Positions 11,947-22,700 of a stretch of 64,000 bases of DNA are shown in pieces. Position 1 is the first letter of the stretch. Each line of letters begins with the position of its first letter. Location of the stretch: NCBI GenBank assembly GCA_019925795.1, contig CM034315.1, positions 10,714,200 to 10,778,199 on the forward strand. The letters are read 5' to 3'. The translations under genes and the position numbers were made by a program. The notes beneath the pieces were generated by a model. The model did no database searches. It was not told the origin of the DNA and saw only the letters and a list, made by a program, of their open reading frames with translations. This DNA is from Dendrobium chrysotoxum (lineage: Eukaryota > Streptophyta > Magnoliopsida > Asparagales > Orchidaceae).

Positions 11947-12565
11947 GAAAAATTATTAGGTGCGGACACCGGACGTAGCTCTACGTCCGGACTCCACTAG
12001 AATAGCGCCACGTAGCGGCCCGAAGACCCGGCGACCCGTTTCGCCGAGAAGTTCAAATGATGCACGTGCGGTATTACTGAAGAATTACTCCGGTATTACT
12101 CGGTATTACCAAAGAATTACTCGGTATTACATATGAATTACCTAGGTATTACTCGGTATTACCTAGGAATTACTAGGTATTACCGAAGAATTACTCGGTA
12201 TTACCTAGGTATTACTCGGTATTACCTAGGAATTACTCAGTACCTAGGTATTACTCGGTATTACCTAGGTATTACTCGGTATTACCTAGGTATTACTCGG
12301 TATTACCTAGGAATTACTCAGTATTACCAAAAATTACTCGGTATTACCAAAAATTACTCAGTATTACTTGGTATTACCGAAAAAATACTCAGTATTACCT
12401 AGGAATTAGTCAAAAAAGGGCAGGTTTTTTTAATTTTTCGCGTCCAATCCGGGTCGGGTCGTCGGGCCAAGCGGAAGTTGTCATAACACGTGCTAAATAC
12501 GTGGCGCCGTTCTAGTGGAGTCCGGACGTATACCTACGTCCGGTGTCCGCACCTAATAATTTTTC
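11947..12565. mobile_element. MULE-type MITE with about 68-bp TIRs and 9-bp TSD
   Basis: The termini read GAAAAATTATTAGGTGCGGA inward on both sides and remain inverted-repeated for about 68 bp (through ccggacgta and tccactagaa..ggcgccacgta) with only a handful of mismatches. A perfect 9-bp duplication CTAAATTGG flanks it at 11938-11946 and 12566-12574. Long TIRs plus a 9-bp duplication are diagnostic of Mutator-like elements. The interior is occupied by a minisatellite (12080-12410) and a GC-richer segment (12430-12500); no transposase is encoded. Confidence 0.93.
12080..12410 (+). repeat. Minisatellite (attactcggt/attacctagg units) inside the MULE MITE
   Basis: About 330 bp are built from alternating 10-bp words attactcggt and attacctagg, with variants such as gaattactca and attaccaaa. 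This gives a 20-bp higher-order period with local 30-bp steps. An 89-codon ORF in one frame (repeating YYLGITR) is a by-product of the period. The array lies wholly between the element's inverted repeats, so it was probably amplified within the transposon and moved with it. Confidence 0.9.
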
Positions 12566-12574
12566 CTAAATTGG

Positions 12575-13774
12575 AGATCTTACCATGGTTTGCTTGCGCA
12601 AAGAAAGGTACCCTCCCAGGACTTAAAAAACTCATGGCTCGCAAGCTAAGCCTCTTTCACATAGCTAGAGCAAAAGTGACAATGCCTGTGTGGTTTCCCT
12701 TCCACAAACTTGCTCATCTCCTCCACATTATTTAATGTCTGGAATCCCTACAGAATACTAAAGAATTCAGGTCGAGTTCTTTTGAAGTAGTTGATGTCTA
12801 GCCATAGCATGGGAATCCATGCAATTGAGCGTGATTGCTTAATGGGTTCTTTGATTTGTTGAAACAATCATGCAAGTAAAAGGAATGGTGGAGTTTTGAA
12901 CATTTTTTTATTTAATCGGATGAAAAATGAATGCAAAGCAATTTGTTGACGATCGCCACTCTTACAGGCTGAGGATCGCGGTTTCACACAGAAACGGGAT
13001 GCTGATCTCCAAGAAGGCAAGAACGGGGCTTTGCAAACAGCCCGAGTGAAAAAGGCTCGGATACAGAACTGAAATGGCAAATCGGGAGCCTCTGAACAGC
13101 TGCGACAAGGCTCTCGACCAGGCCCAGGTTTGTGAACTCGATAGAAACGTCCCGTGTGGGGACGGTGAAGCTGATTTTGATGTTACCAATGGAATACAGT
13201 GTGCAATTGGGATGGGTTTAATTGATGTCCAAGATCCAACCTGCAGGTGTGTGGAAATGCCGGTTTCATCCGCTCATGTGCTCAATGCCACAGGTGTATG
13301 CACTCCAACTGTTTGTCGAAATGCCCCAATGCAGCAAATTTCAGCTTTTCCCCAAACTGACGTTCCAAACATCCACTCCAACAGTGCTCTTCCCACGCCA
13401 AATACTGCCGATGCGACAAAAGCTTGGAAATGAATTAGTATGGAATCAAATGCAGGCATGCAGCTGGAAATGCTATCTGCAGGTGTCTAAATTCCTCAAT
13501 TACAATCACTCATGATCCACAAGCTACATCTCAATACATGATTTCCTTCCATTTCCTGTTGTTTGTTTGTTTGTATTGCCAGAACTTAAGTGAATAAAAT
13601 GGCAATCATTTTTAGTTGCTTGTTTATGCAATTATGAAAACATCCATAAGGCATTTATGGAATAAGAAGATATGATTGATTTCTTAAGATTCCAAGCAAA
13701 GATTTTTTTAATGCTATTTTATTTTGCAGAGTTCTGGAAATATATTGATGTTCCATTAAAATTTTATTACATTT
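12575..13774. other. Intergenic region with a cysteine-rich coding-like relic
   Basis: From 12960 to 13515 the DNA is GC-richer than its surroundings. One frame (13243-13440) gives CGNAGFIRSCAQCHRCMHSN then CLSKCPNAANF, a stop, and CSSHAKYCRCDKS: a high cysteine density with an in-frame stop. Another frame (13074-13433) is open for 119 codons from MANREPLNSCDKALDQAQ. Possible splice sites (tgcag at 13238-13242; caggtttgtg near 13126) exist but give no recognised protein. I take it as a decayed gene or processed pseudogene of unknown family. The rest is non-coding. Confidence 0.35.
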
Positions 13775-13935
13775 GTGCAAATGATTGCTTCATTATTTCA
13801 TAAATTATATAATTTTTTTAATATACTTAGTATTTATTATGTTATCCGGTTCAATTCCGATTCGACCTCAGTTGAACCATCGAACTATCAACCCCTCCTT
13901 CCGGTTCGTTCTCTGGTCTGATTTTCACAACTTTG
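13775..13935 (+). mobile_element. Right-end fragment of a hAT element related to 5513-7751
   Basis: The run tatttattatgttatccgg, cgacctcagttgaaccatcg and ggttcgttctctggtctg, then gattttcacaactttg, parallels the last 180 bp of the hAT element (7570-7751) in order and wording. Only the right part is present, and no matching left end was found upstream, so it is a truncated copy. Divergence is higher than expected for a recent insertion. Confidence 0.65.
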
Positions 13936-14272
13936 AATTTTTTGATGAATTTCAACCTTCTTTAAAACATTAACTGAAAGATAAGTTCACATTTATTGTG
14001 ACATATTTTAGAGCAACTTTATAAAGCATTAAAAAAAAATTTATCAAATGAAGCCTTCAAAAATTATAATAACGCAAAAATTTGGCCGAGCAAAGCATTG
14101 CTTTAAAATGCTGTGACATAAAAACTTAAAAATTTCAATCTCCAAAACAAATAAATTAAAAAGTGCACACTTATTCATAATTTTACAAATGAAATACAAT
14201 ATTCAAATTCTAAATTAACCCGTTATTATATATAAAAAAAAATTTGTAATCATTGATGTCTGATGCCTTGCC

Positions 14273-14297
14273 TTTTTTTTTTTTTTTTTTTTTTTTT
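14273..14297. repeat. Poly-T tract (25 T)
   Basis: An uninterrupted run of T on the plus strand. On the minus strand it is a poly-A that follows an exon-like segment (14429-14370) and an aataaaa word, so it could be the tail of a retrocopy, although a simple slippage tract is equally possible. Confidence 0.8.
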
Positions 14298-14613
14298 GAA
14301 GACGAAGACATGTAAGTTATTAAGATAAATTCATACACATATCACGTACCTTTTATTAGTCATGAACACCTGTCATAAGGAATGTGAACATCTGCAACTC
14401 CGATTTCCTCGACTGGATCTCCATGGCTTCTAGCAAAGATAATGGCTTGAAATATGAAAGGTAGAAAAGGAAGACAGGAAGGAGGGGTTAATAAGGCATG
14501 CTTTTATCGAGCAAATGTATTTTGATAGGAAGGTGAGAATAATGAAAGGGTTTGGATTCAATACAGATTAGTAAAGTCTAGTTTGGAATTAGTATTAAAG
14601 AAATATTGCTTAG

Positions 14614-14740
14614 GTTTTATTTAGGACGACTTTTTTATTGCTTTCTAAAGTAATTTTTTTGTACAAAAAATTTTTTGTTTAAGAAATTTGTGTACTAAAA
14701 AGCTGCTTTAAAAAATAGTAAGAAAGCTATCCCAAACGAA
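14614..14740. mobile_element. Short palindromic MITE (copy B)
   Basis: This is the same design as the MITE at 9499-9618. The right end reads tcccaaacgaa, the left end a diverged tttatttagga, with stem words attgctttctaaag and gctgctttaaaaaat. It is about 127 bp and non-coding. Confidence 0.65.
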
Positions 14741-15072
14741 CTCTTAATCATATATTTAACGGTCTAATTCATTATAGGATATATAAGCATGTTTGGAAAC
14801 ACAACATTGAACTAACCACAACACTGAGTTATCTACTTCAAAAATTATATGTGTCTGTTTTTATAAATAGGAGGCAGCATTTGGATATAAATGAATAATG
14901 CTACCTCCAAGTCTAAGTCATTGGACTTCAGGCTAAACCAAGAGTAATAGGAGAAATTTATAAGGGATATTGTAAAGGTGAAATATCTTGCTCAGTTATA
15001 AGTATTACTGATCAAATAGGTTTCTCTGGATATTAACAGGGTTCAATCCACCAGCAGCAGCCACATTATGAT

Positions 15073-15184
15073 TTCATTTAGGACGATTTATTTACTATTT
15101 TTTAAAATAATTTTTTAATTAAAAAATTAAAATTTTTTTACTTGAAAGCTACTTTAAGAAATAGTAAAAAAAGTCCAAATGAAA
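15073..15184. mobile_element. Short palindromic MITE (copy C, most diverged)
   Basis: The left end ttcatttaggacgatt and right end agtccaaatgaaa are inverted, with ctattttttaaaataa against agctactttaagaaatag in the stem. It has lost more bases than copies A and B. It lies only about 330 bp from copy B. Confidence 0.6.
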
Positions 15185-15317
15185 CTTATATTAGTTGACT
15201 ACGTTGAGGCTACAACAATTTAAACATTCAACATAAAAGAATATATCAGAAGAAATCCACAGAAACAAAAGGTCCAGCATGCAAAAATATCAAAATTAAC
15301 TTAATTTTATTGAGAGA

Positions 15318-15930
15318 AGGATATGATCTCTCAACTCTTTTTTAGGAATCAAAATGACCTCAACTGTTTTAAGGAATCAATTTAATCCCTCAACTCTATA
15401 AAATTGAACCTTTTTTTATGCTAATATTCAATGTTTGAATTAATAGTATTAAATATAATTTTTAAGTAATTATAATTTTTCTAAAAAATTTATTATACTT
15501 CTCTTTAATAAAAAAATTTTAATAATAATTTTAATTTTAATTTCAAAAATTTTAATTATATTTTATAAACTATAATTGGTAAAAATATATTTAATTAAAT
15601 TGAAAATGACAGCTATTTGTATTATCAATAAATATCATATTTTATAGAATATGATGAAAATTTTTAAAATTAAAACTAAAATTATTATTATTATTATTTT
15701 ATTAAAAAAATATTTAATAATTTTTTTAAAAAAATTATAATTATTTGAAAATTTTATTTAATTAAAAAATGATCAAAATACTCTTACATTTAACATCATT
15801 AGCTCCAGCATTCGATATTACGACCAAAAATGTCGCATTTTAAAGTGTTAAGAGACCAAATTGATCACTCAAAAAAGTTGAGGACTATTTTGATTCCTCA
15901 CAAAGAGTTGAGGGACCATTTTAATCATTT
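15318..15930. mobile_element. MITE with about 75-bp terminal inverted repeats
   Basis: The left arm (tgatctctcaactcttttt, ggaatcaaaatgacctcaac, ggaatcaatttaatccctca) is mirrored by the right arm (ggtctcttaac...tgatcaatttggt, tcctcaacttttttgag, read on the minus strand). The arms match over about 75 bp with moderate divergence, and the 450-bp interior is extremely AT-rich and non-coding. The wording (gagttgagggaccatttt) is common at the ends of plant MITEs. The target-site duplication could not be fixed. Confidence 0.65.
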
Positions 15931-16736
15931 TATATAGTTTTATTACAATACTTTATAACAAAATTTTATCAAACACACATGGCATAAATAAAATAAATGA
16001 ACTAAAGAAACAAAGCCAATGCAGAAAAAAAAGATCATCACTAGCGAGAATCTTCCAAAATGATGGTTTCGGGTTAATAAAATCCTATGATTGACCGAAC
16101 AAAAAACCTATCTGTGTTATGAAGCATAAGTGCAGAATTCAATCCCAAGCACCTGCTGGAATAAAAAATTGACTAAAAATTACTCCATTATAATGATACA
16201 TTGTGTATGATTGCAGAATAACAGAAAATAAAACTACTATTCTTTCACAATTATAGCACCTCTAGTTCGAGCTTTATGACAGTATCATTTGAGATCGGAT
16301 CTATGACCAAGTGATCGACGGAACACGTTCCTCCCATCTTATCCTAACTGTCCAAAAAAAAAAAAAAAACAGTATCATTCCTTTGTTTTTTATCAAAATT
16401 GAAAGAGAATAAAAAAAGACATTAAAAGTATGGAAATATCTTCACCACAGCAGTGACAACTGACAAAGATCCATATAAAGGGGATTTCCAGTGTGCAGCA
16501 GTTCAACTTCAAGTTTGCTAGTCTTCAAGGCTTCGATGGATTGAAAGAAAGTGAAGGGAATGAACAAAATTCAAAAAAATTGAAGGTTGATTGTGAATCT
16601 GCAGCCATTGATTTTAGTTTTTCACTTTTTTCTCATTTCCTTTCACTCAATTTTCCATCATCTAAACACAGCCTGAAAATATATAGGATTGGAACTTTAA
16701 TAGGTTGATAAATATGATGAGAAAATCACCTTCCAG
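15931..16736. other. 3' flank of the ICT1-like gene
   Basis: This lies downstream (minus strand) of the ICT1-like stop codon and so contains its 3'UTR. No further gene is recognised. At 16255-16345 the minus strand has a T-rich tract, ggacag and then gataagatgggaggaacgtg and ggtcatagatccgatctc. This looks either like an exon (MGGTCSVDHLVIDPISNDT is open to a stop) or like a weak tRNA-derived B-box; I could not decide. Confidence 0.4.
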
Positions 16737-19700
16737 TCAATCCCAGCTATCTCTGGTCCTCCTAATTGCCTTCTTCTGTGAAAGAGCCCTCTTGTTTTGC
16801 ATCCTCTTCTGCTCTTCTATCGCAGCCCTAATATCACAAACATTTTCTAAAATAAACTTTCCAATACATGAATGCACATAAATAATAAGTTTTTGCTTAT
16901 CTAAGTGGATATTACACTTGTAAAGTGAATATGTTCATGATCATAAGCAGCTGCTAACAGCGACTGTCAAAATACTATGAGCAACAAAAAACCTTTTCAC
17001 ATTATTATGGAAGATAAAGACTGTGTGACATACAGTTTTTGGATCCGTTTCTTTTGCTCTTCTGATGGTGGTGGTGGGACATAAGATGCAGAATCAATAA
17101 TTTCCTGTTGAACAAACACATTAAGCATGAACAACTTGGACTACCAATCGTATAGAAATAGAACTAGGAAGAAGATGAAAACGATGAAGACCAAAATCAC
17201 AGCACAACCTGCAGTTTTGTCAGAGCATCTTCGATATTGCCCCTGGATGAATAACATTGGGAAAAAATCAAATTGATAACTCGTTGCAAGCATGAATAAA
17301 GTTAAAAAAGAAATGAAACAGAAGTATTTTGAAGTTCACTTTTGTGTTCTGGTTTTTGTTGAAGAAATAACAAGATCCCCATCCTTGTTAATACGATTCT
17401 TTTCCTGTCATTTTTTTAAAGGAAATTGTCCGTCAGTCAACCCAGAATGTGGAGATGAAGACACCTTGTATCAAAAACTAAACCAAAGCCACAGAATACA
17501 AGTTTGGTCAATTAACCGTTTGAAGTATTCTCTCCCTGACTCTTTCACCTAACCAATGAGCTTTCTGGACATTGAAACGCATGTCAACCTTAGTATTCAC
17601 TGCAAAGAGGAAATAGAAAGCTAGTAAAGAGCCAAAAGGCATTTGCTGAGAACTAAAAATTTACAAGCTCCATCAGTCACGTAAAAGATAATAAATCATC
17701 ATTGTCAGCGCCATCTGCAGCAGTAGCAATCATTTCATTCCAACTATTTAGACTTAAAAGAATGTAAAGTTTTGAACCAAGTCCTTTCTTCAAAGGATGC
17801 GTCCTCTTTTTCTTACTGCAAGTACGAAACCATCTGAAAACTCTTTCATTTACAATTTAAATAGAAATTATCCTCACACTTTCTTTAATAGTCATTCCTC
17901 GCTTTATCCTACCTATTCACCGTACACCTATAAAAATTTACCATGGGAAAGGTAAGTAAAGAAAAAATGCAAACTAATGGAACTAATTCAAGTTCTACTT
18001 ATCAAAGTAAGAACAATTCTACACGAATTGCCACAAAAAGCTTCCGGCTTATTCAGGCAATGTGTAACCACTGCCAACTAGAACGGAATGCTGGTTGCAA
18101 AAAATTTAATTTGATTCAATTGCAATCACTACCAACTAGAACGGTACACTAAAGGTTGCAAAAAAATTTAATTTGACTCAATTGCAATCATGAATCATGG
18201 TATCATCATAAGTACATCAACTAACCAATAGATCACTTGAAAAAAAGGCAAAGTGGAAAATTTTAGCAAGCCAATCATAAGGGAAAATGTACTGGAGCGA
18301 GAAGAGTGATGCTTTACAGAAATATGACGTTACAGGAAATCAACATCTTATTAGCAGTGAACAAGGGCCACCATTAGAAGTGACAATCAACGTTTTCAAT
18401 TTCAATGGTTTCGGTTCAGTTTTGATGGCCTCAAATTAAATTTCTGTTACAACCAATTAGAAATTAGTTAATATTTTCAGTTACGGTTGGTTTCGTGAGT
18501 TCTAGCAAATTTTCAAACAAAACTCAAGAATTTCAATAAAAACTCATACTTTCACTGTAACTTTACTGATACTCTCAAGCAGTCATCAAAACTCTACTAG
18601 AATTCTATTGATGAGGTCCTAACAAATTTCATGCCCAATTAGATAATCCTCTTTGCTCAATTCCTTATATATATTTAAGAAATATTTAGCAGCAAGAAAG
18701 TAACTGACCCCAAAAATATAAAACTAAATTTGAAAACCCACTAAACTGCTGAAATTGAAACCACAGTGATTAGAATCAAAACCAAAACCAAAATCAAGTT
18801 TTAAAAGCTTGCTGACAACAACATTTCATTACAACAAAATCATTAGATGATTGGGAAACCTTTATTAACATTCTGACCACCAGGTCCGCCACTTCTCGCA
18901 AAATTAACAGTGACGTGATCTGCAGAATCATAGAAATGAACATGTTAGAAAAACATGAAGTGTTACCTAACGCTGTCACAAGTATGGTCCTGTGAACATA
19001 TCATGAAAGCGTTCATTCACAACAGAATGCCTCGTCCCTATGTCATAATGCTCAACAGATTGACAAAGCAATCTAAAAACAAAATAGCAGTTATTTGGAA
19101 TCATGAAAAATTAAATCTTTTAAGAGTCCTGGAGCAATGGAATAACCGAAACTGATTTGAGATGTGAACATGCAGCCGGAATGAATTTTGGTTCCCCCTG
19201 ATGCACAAATTAAGCCACTCAGCAATTTTTTGAACAAGTGGCAATGCTAGCATTGCTGGTGCTTGCTTTGCACCTTGAATATAAGGTTTTTTATATTTAG
19301 ACTAAAGTGCTCCGAGCCAATATACAGATATTTGCTTGAATTAAACCATGAATCACTCTCATGCGTGGCCCTGTTGCCAAAATGACAATAATTTCTCCTT
19401 CAAACTCTAGATTACTAAATAGCATATGATCACAAATTGGTTTAGATTTGATTTTCAGTACTTCAATATAAGTTTCAGTTTCTGAATTTTCAAAATTAAA
19501 AAAAAAAAAGAAATTGTAATTGAATTCTGAATTTAAATTAGATGAAAGTTTTGTAGGTTCAGCCTAATTTTCAGACAAAACTTCCTGATCCTCAAACACG
19601 TAATAGCAAAAAGTTGATGCAACTAAGTTTATTTAGTTTTGCTCTTGAACCCGCTATGCCAAATATATATATAAAACAAAATTTGAATAACTCAAACATA

Positions 19701-22700
19701 AATAACTCTTTCCTTTTTACTCTTCCTCTGGAATTATCTTTGATCCCCAAAATCATATTTCTAAAAAGTACCAACCCTTAATTCAAGTTATGATGTTTTT
19801 GGCCAACTTGATTTGTCTTCCCATGAGTAGCTCACTATCTTAGTTTCAATTAATAAGTCCAACATATTAAAGCAAGCAAGAGTACTGTGTTTAGACCCAC
19901 GTCAGACAATTAAAAAAATATAATGATGTAAAGAAATCAAGTAGTTAGCTCTCTCCTATAAGTTCATGCTTATGAGTTAAAAAAGGATTTGACCATTCAT
20001 GTGTCAAGCCCAACTTTGGCGCTTTTAATTCACACAGTCACACCACCTAATAAGTGGAATAAAAGCAAAAGATTTGTTAAGGATCCAATGGTTTGTGGTC
20101 CTAAGGATCTAACAAGCTTCTATCATGGTCGAGTAAAGCTTAAGAACAATGGTTCTCATACAGGAATCATGTGGTTGAATAAGCACTTAGTGCATGATTC
20201 TCAATGATGATAAAAATTTATATTTGAGAGAGAGTGATGGTCCATGTGTAGAACTCTCACATGAGGGTAGATTGTGAAAATATGTGAGAATATTAAATTT
20301 AATCTATATTAAATAATTTAAAATTATATTAGCGTAGGAATACCAAATGAATGATCCTCCCGTAGAGTTAAACTTTTGAGTTGAAAACTAATTTGACAAT
20401 TAGAGTAATATAGGCTAGCTTTGGTTCCCTTTGATTCACACTCTCAAAGCAAATATTTGGCCAGGATCGAATGTTTCATGCCTTTTGTGGCTCTCATAGT
20501 TATACGAGCTTCTAGCATAGTCAACCAACAATCAAAAGTAGATGACTCTCATACAAGTGTTAAGCAATGGAGCTTATTTCACTCAATAAATTTTCAAATA
20601 TTGAATTTGAAAATATTTAGAAAAGTTATGTATAAAATTTGGATAAATCTAAAATAAATTTGTTGGGATCAAATCTAAATTCAAAGTCTGTTACCAAGAT
20701 TTGTGATCAAACTTGAGCAACTTTCAAGTTTAAATTCAATCAAAGTCTATTCCAAAATTGCATATAATTAAGCCATCAATATCTCAATAAATTGGTTGAA
20801 CCAACTACCAGCATGATTATAAAAGGATATCAAAGTGATGGCCGAAGGATAAGGTAGGCAATTCCTAATGTAGCTAACAACAATGTTTGAGGTTATCAGT
20901 TATTTCTCGACAACAACGAGGTGGTCACAAAGGAAGTTGACAAAGGAGATTTCATTCATTGGAGCTTGGCTGGTGAAAAATCGGTTAGCGGTAGCTAGAT
21001 GAACACACTGAAAATGATTGGCAATAGAACTTAGTGAAGAGAGTTGGTCGATAGTGACCAACTGTTTGAGATAGTCAACTAAGTTGTTATGAGAACAGCA
21101 AGTCTCAGAGGGAATCTATGATGGCGATGGTTCTTAAAGTCAATAGATAGTTGAGGAAGCCAGTATATTAGAAGGAGGTATGATAGCTTGGCGATTCCTA
21201 AAATGGCTAGGCGCAAGTAGTAAGGCAGTTGTAAGGGTGTGTGAATCGAAGGAAGACAAAAGTAAGGCCGTACACACCAATGGTCAAATCACTTTAAACA
21301 AAAGCTTAGAATCAATCATTCAATATTTCTATACAAACATATTTTAAACCATCCAATGTGAGACTAAACTCAATACTCCTATGGGTCTTAATAGCATGCA
21401 CCACGTAGTTGAATAAACTTTTGGTGCACAATTCATAGTTACACAGAAAAGTTCCCATTTATAAGGGAGTGATAGTTGATTCTAACATAAGGGAGATTGT
21501 GATGCGAGACTGTTGGGTTTAGTCATACATCAAATAGTTGAAAAATATGCCAACGTAAAAATAATAAATGAGTTCTCTCACATAGGATAAGATTTTTAAT
21601 TTAAAGTTGGCATGAACACTAATTTATCAAGACAAATTTTGATCTAAATTTGATTCGTACTATCTAAGAAGTCATATCAAATTAAAAAGCTAAGTTGGAA
21701 TCAAATTTTCATACGATTTGCAACTCTCATAGGCATGGTGAGCTTCTACTATGTTCAAGCAAGGTTCGAGTTAATAGAATATAACTCCCATGCAAGCAAC
21801 ACGTGATTAAATGCTCTTAGTGCATGATTTTCGAAGACTTGGAAAAGCTTTCATTTTAGGAGTGGCACACAAAACTCTGGCATGACAGAGAGATTGTGAA
21901 GGCATGCAAGAGTGTTTGATTTACTCACATGGATGGTTGAAAAATAAATTAATGTAGAAATACTAAGGGGTTGGTCATTTCGCATAGGATCAAGCTTTTT
22001 GGTTTAAAAAGGTTCAACATTGGTTCCTCTTCCTACATTGTTTTCAGTACTTCGAAAGTGAGTGCAAGTGCAAGTGCAAGATCTACCTACCATTCACAGC
22101 CATAAAAGCTGGACTTCCAATTTGTAGCTCCTTCACAGTTCAAAATCTCATGCTGTATATATTCTTTACACCTGAGATAGAAGCCGTTTCCATCCATAGA
22201 ATTTCTGTCTCATTCATCCCCTCCGTTTAGGGGTTGTTTGGCAACCAGCACTATTGAACTATTTAGGATTTAGTAAATCCTGTAAATCCTAGATTTAGTA
22301 AATCTTGGAGCTGTTAAATCCTGAAAATTGTTTAGTAAGTTAAGTGATAAATCTTGTTAAATCCTATGAAATTGTTTGGTAATATAATCCAGGATTTAAC
22401 ACGATTAGTACATTTAAAAATTATGGTGCAGAATGTTGGCCATTAAAAGAGAAGCATAATGCTAAGTTAAGTGTTGCAGAGATGAGGATGCTCAAGTGGA
22501 TGAGTGGATTTACCCTTAGAGACAGGATACGAAATAAGCATATACGTGAAAAGGTTGGAGTAGCTCAAGTGGAAGATAAGATTAGAGAGAGTCGCCTTAG
22601 ATGGTTTGGTCACATAAAACGACGGCCTTCCGATAACCCGGTTAAGAAAATAAAGGTATTAGATTTGACATATATTAAGAAAGATAGAGGCACCTAAAAA

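Noticed and set aside
12133..12402. 89-codon ORF of YYLGITR repeats
   Set aside because: It arises only from the 10/20-bp period of the minisatellite; it has no start context and no known family.
16255..16345. Possible extra exon or SINE on the minus strand 3' of the ICT1-like gene
   Set aside because: A stop lies directly before the open frame, and the B-box match is weak; neither reading could be confirmed.
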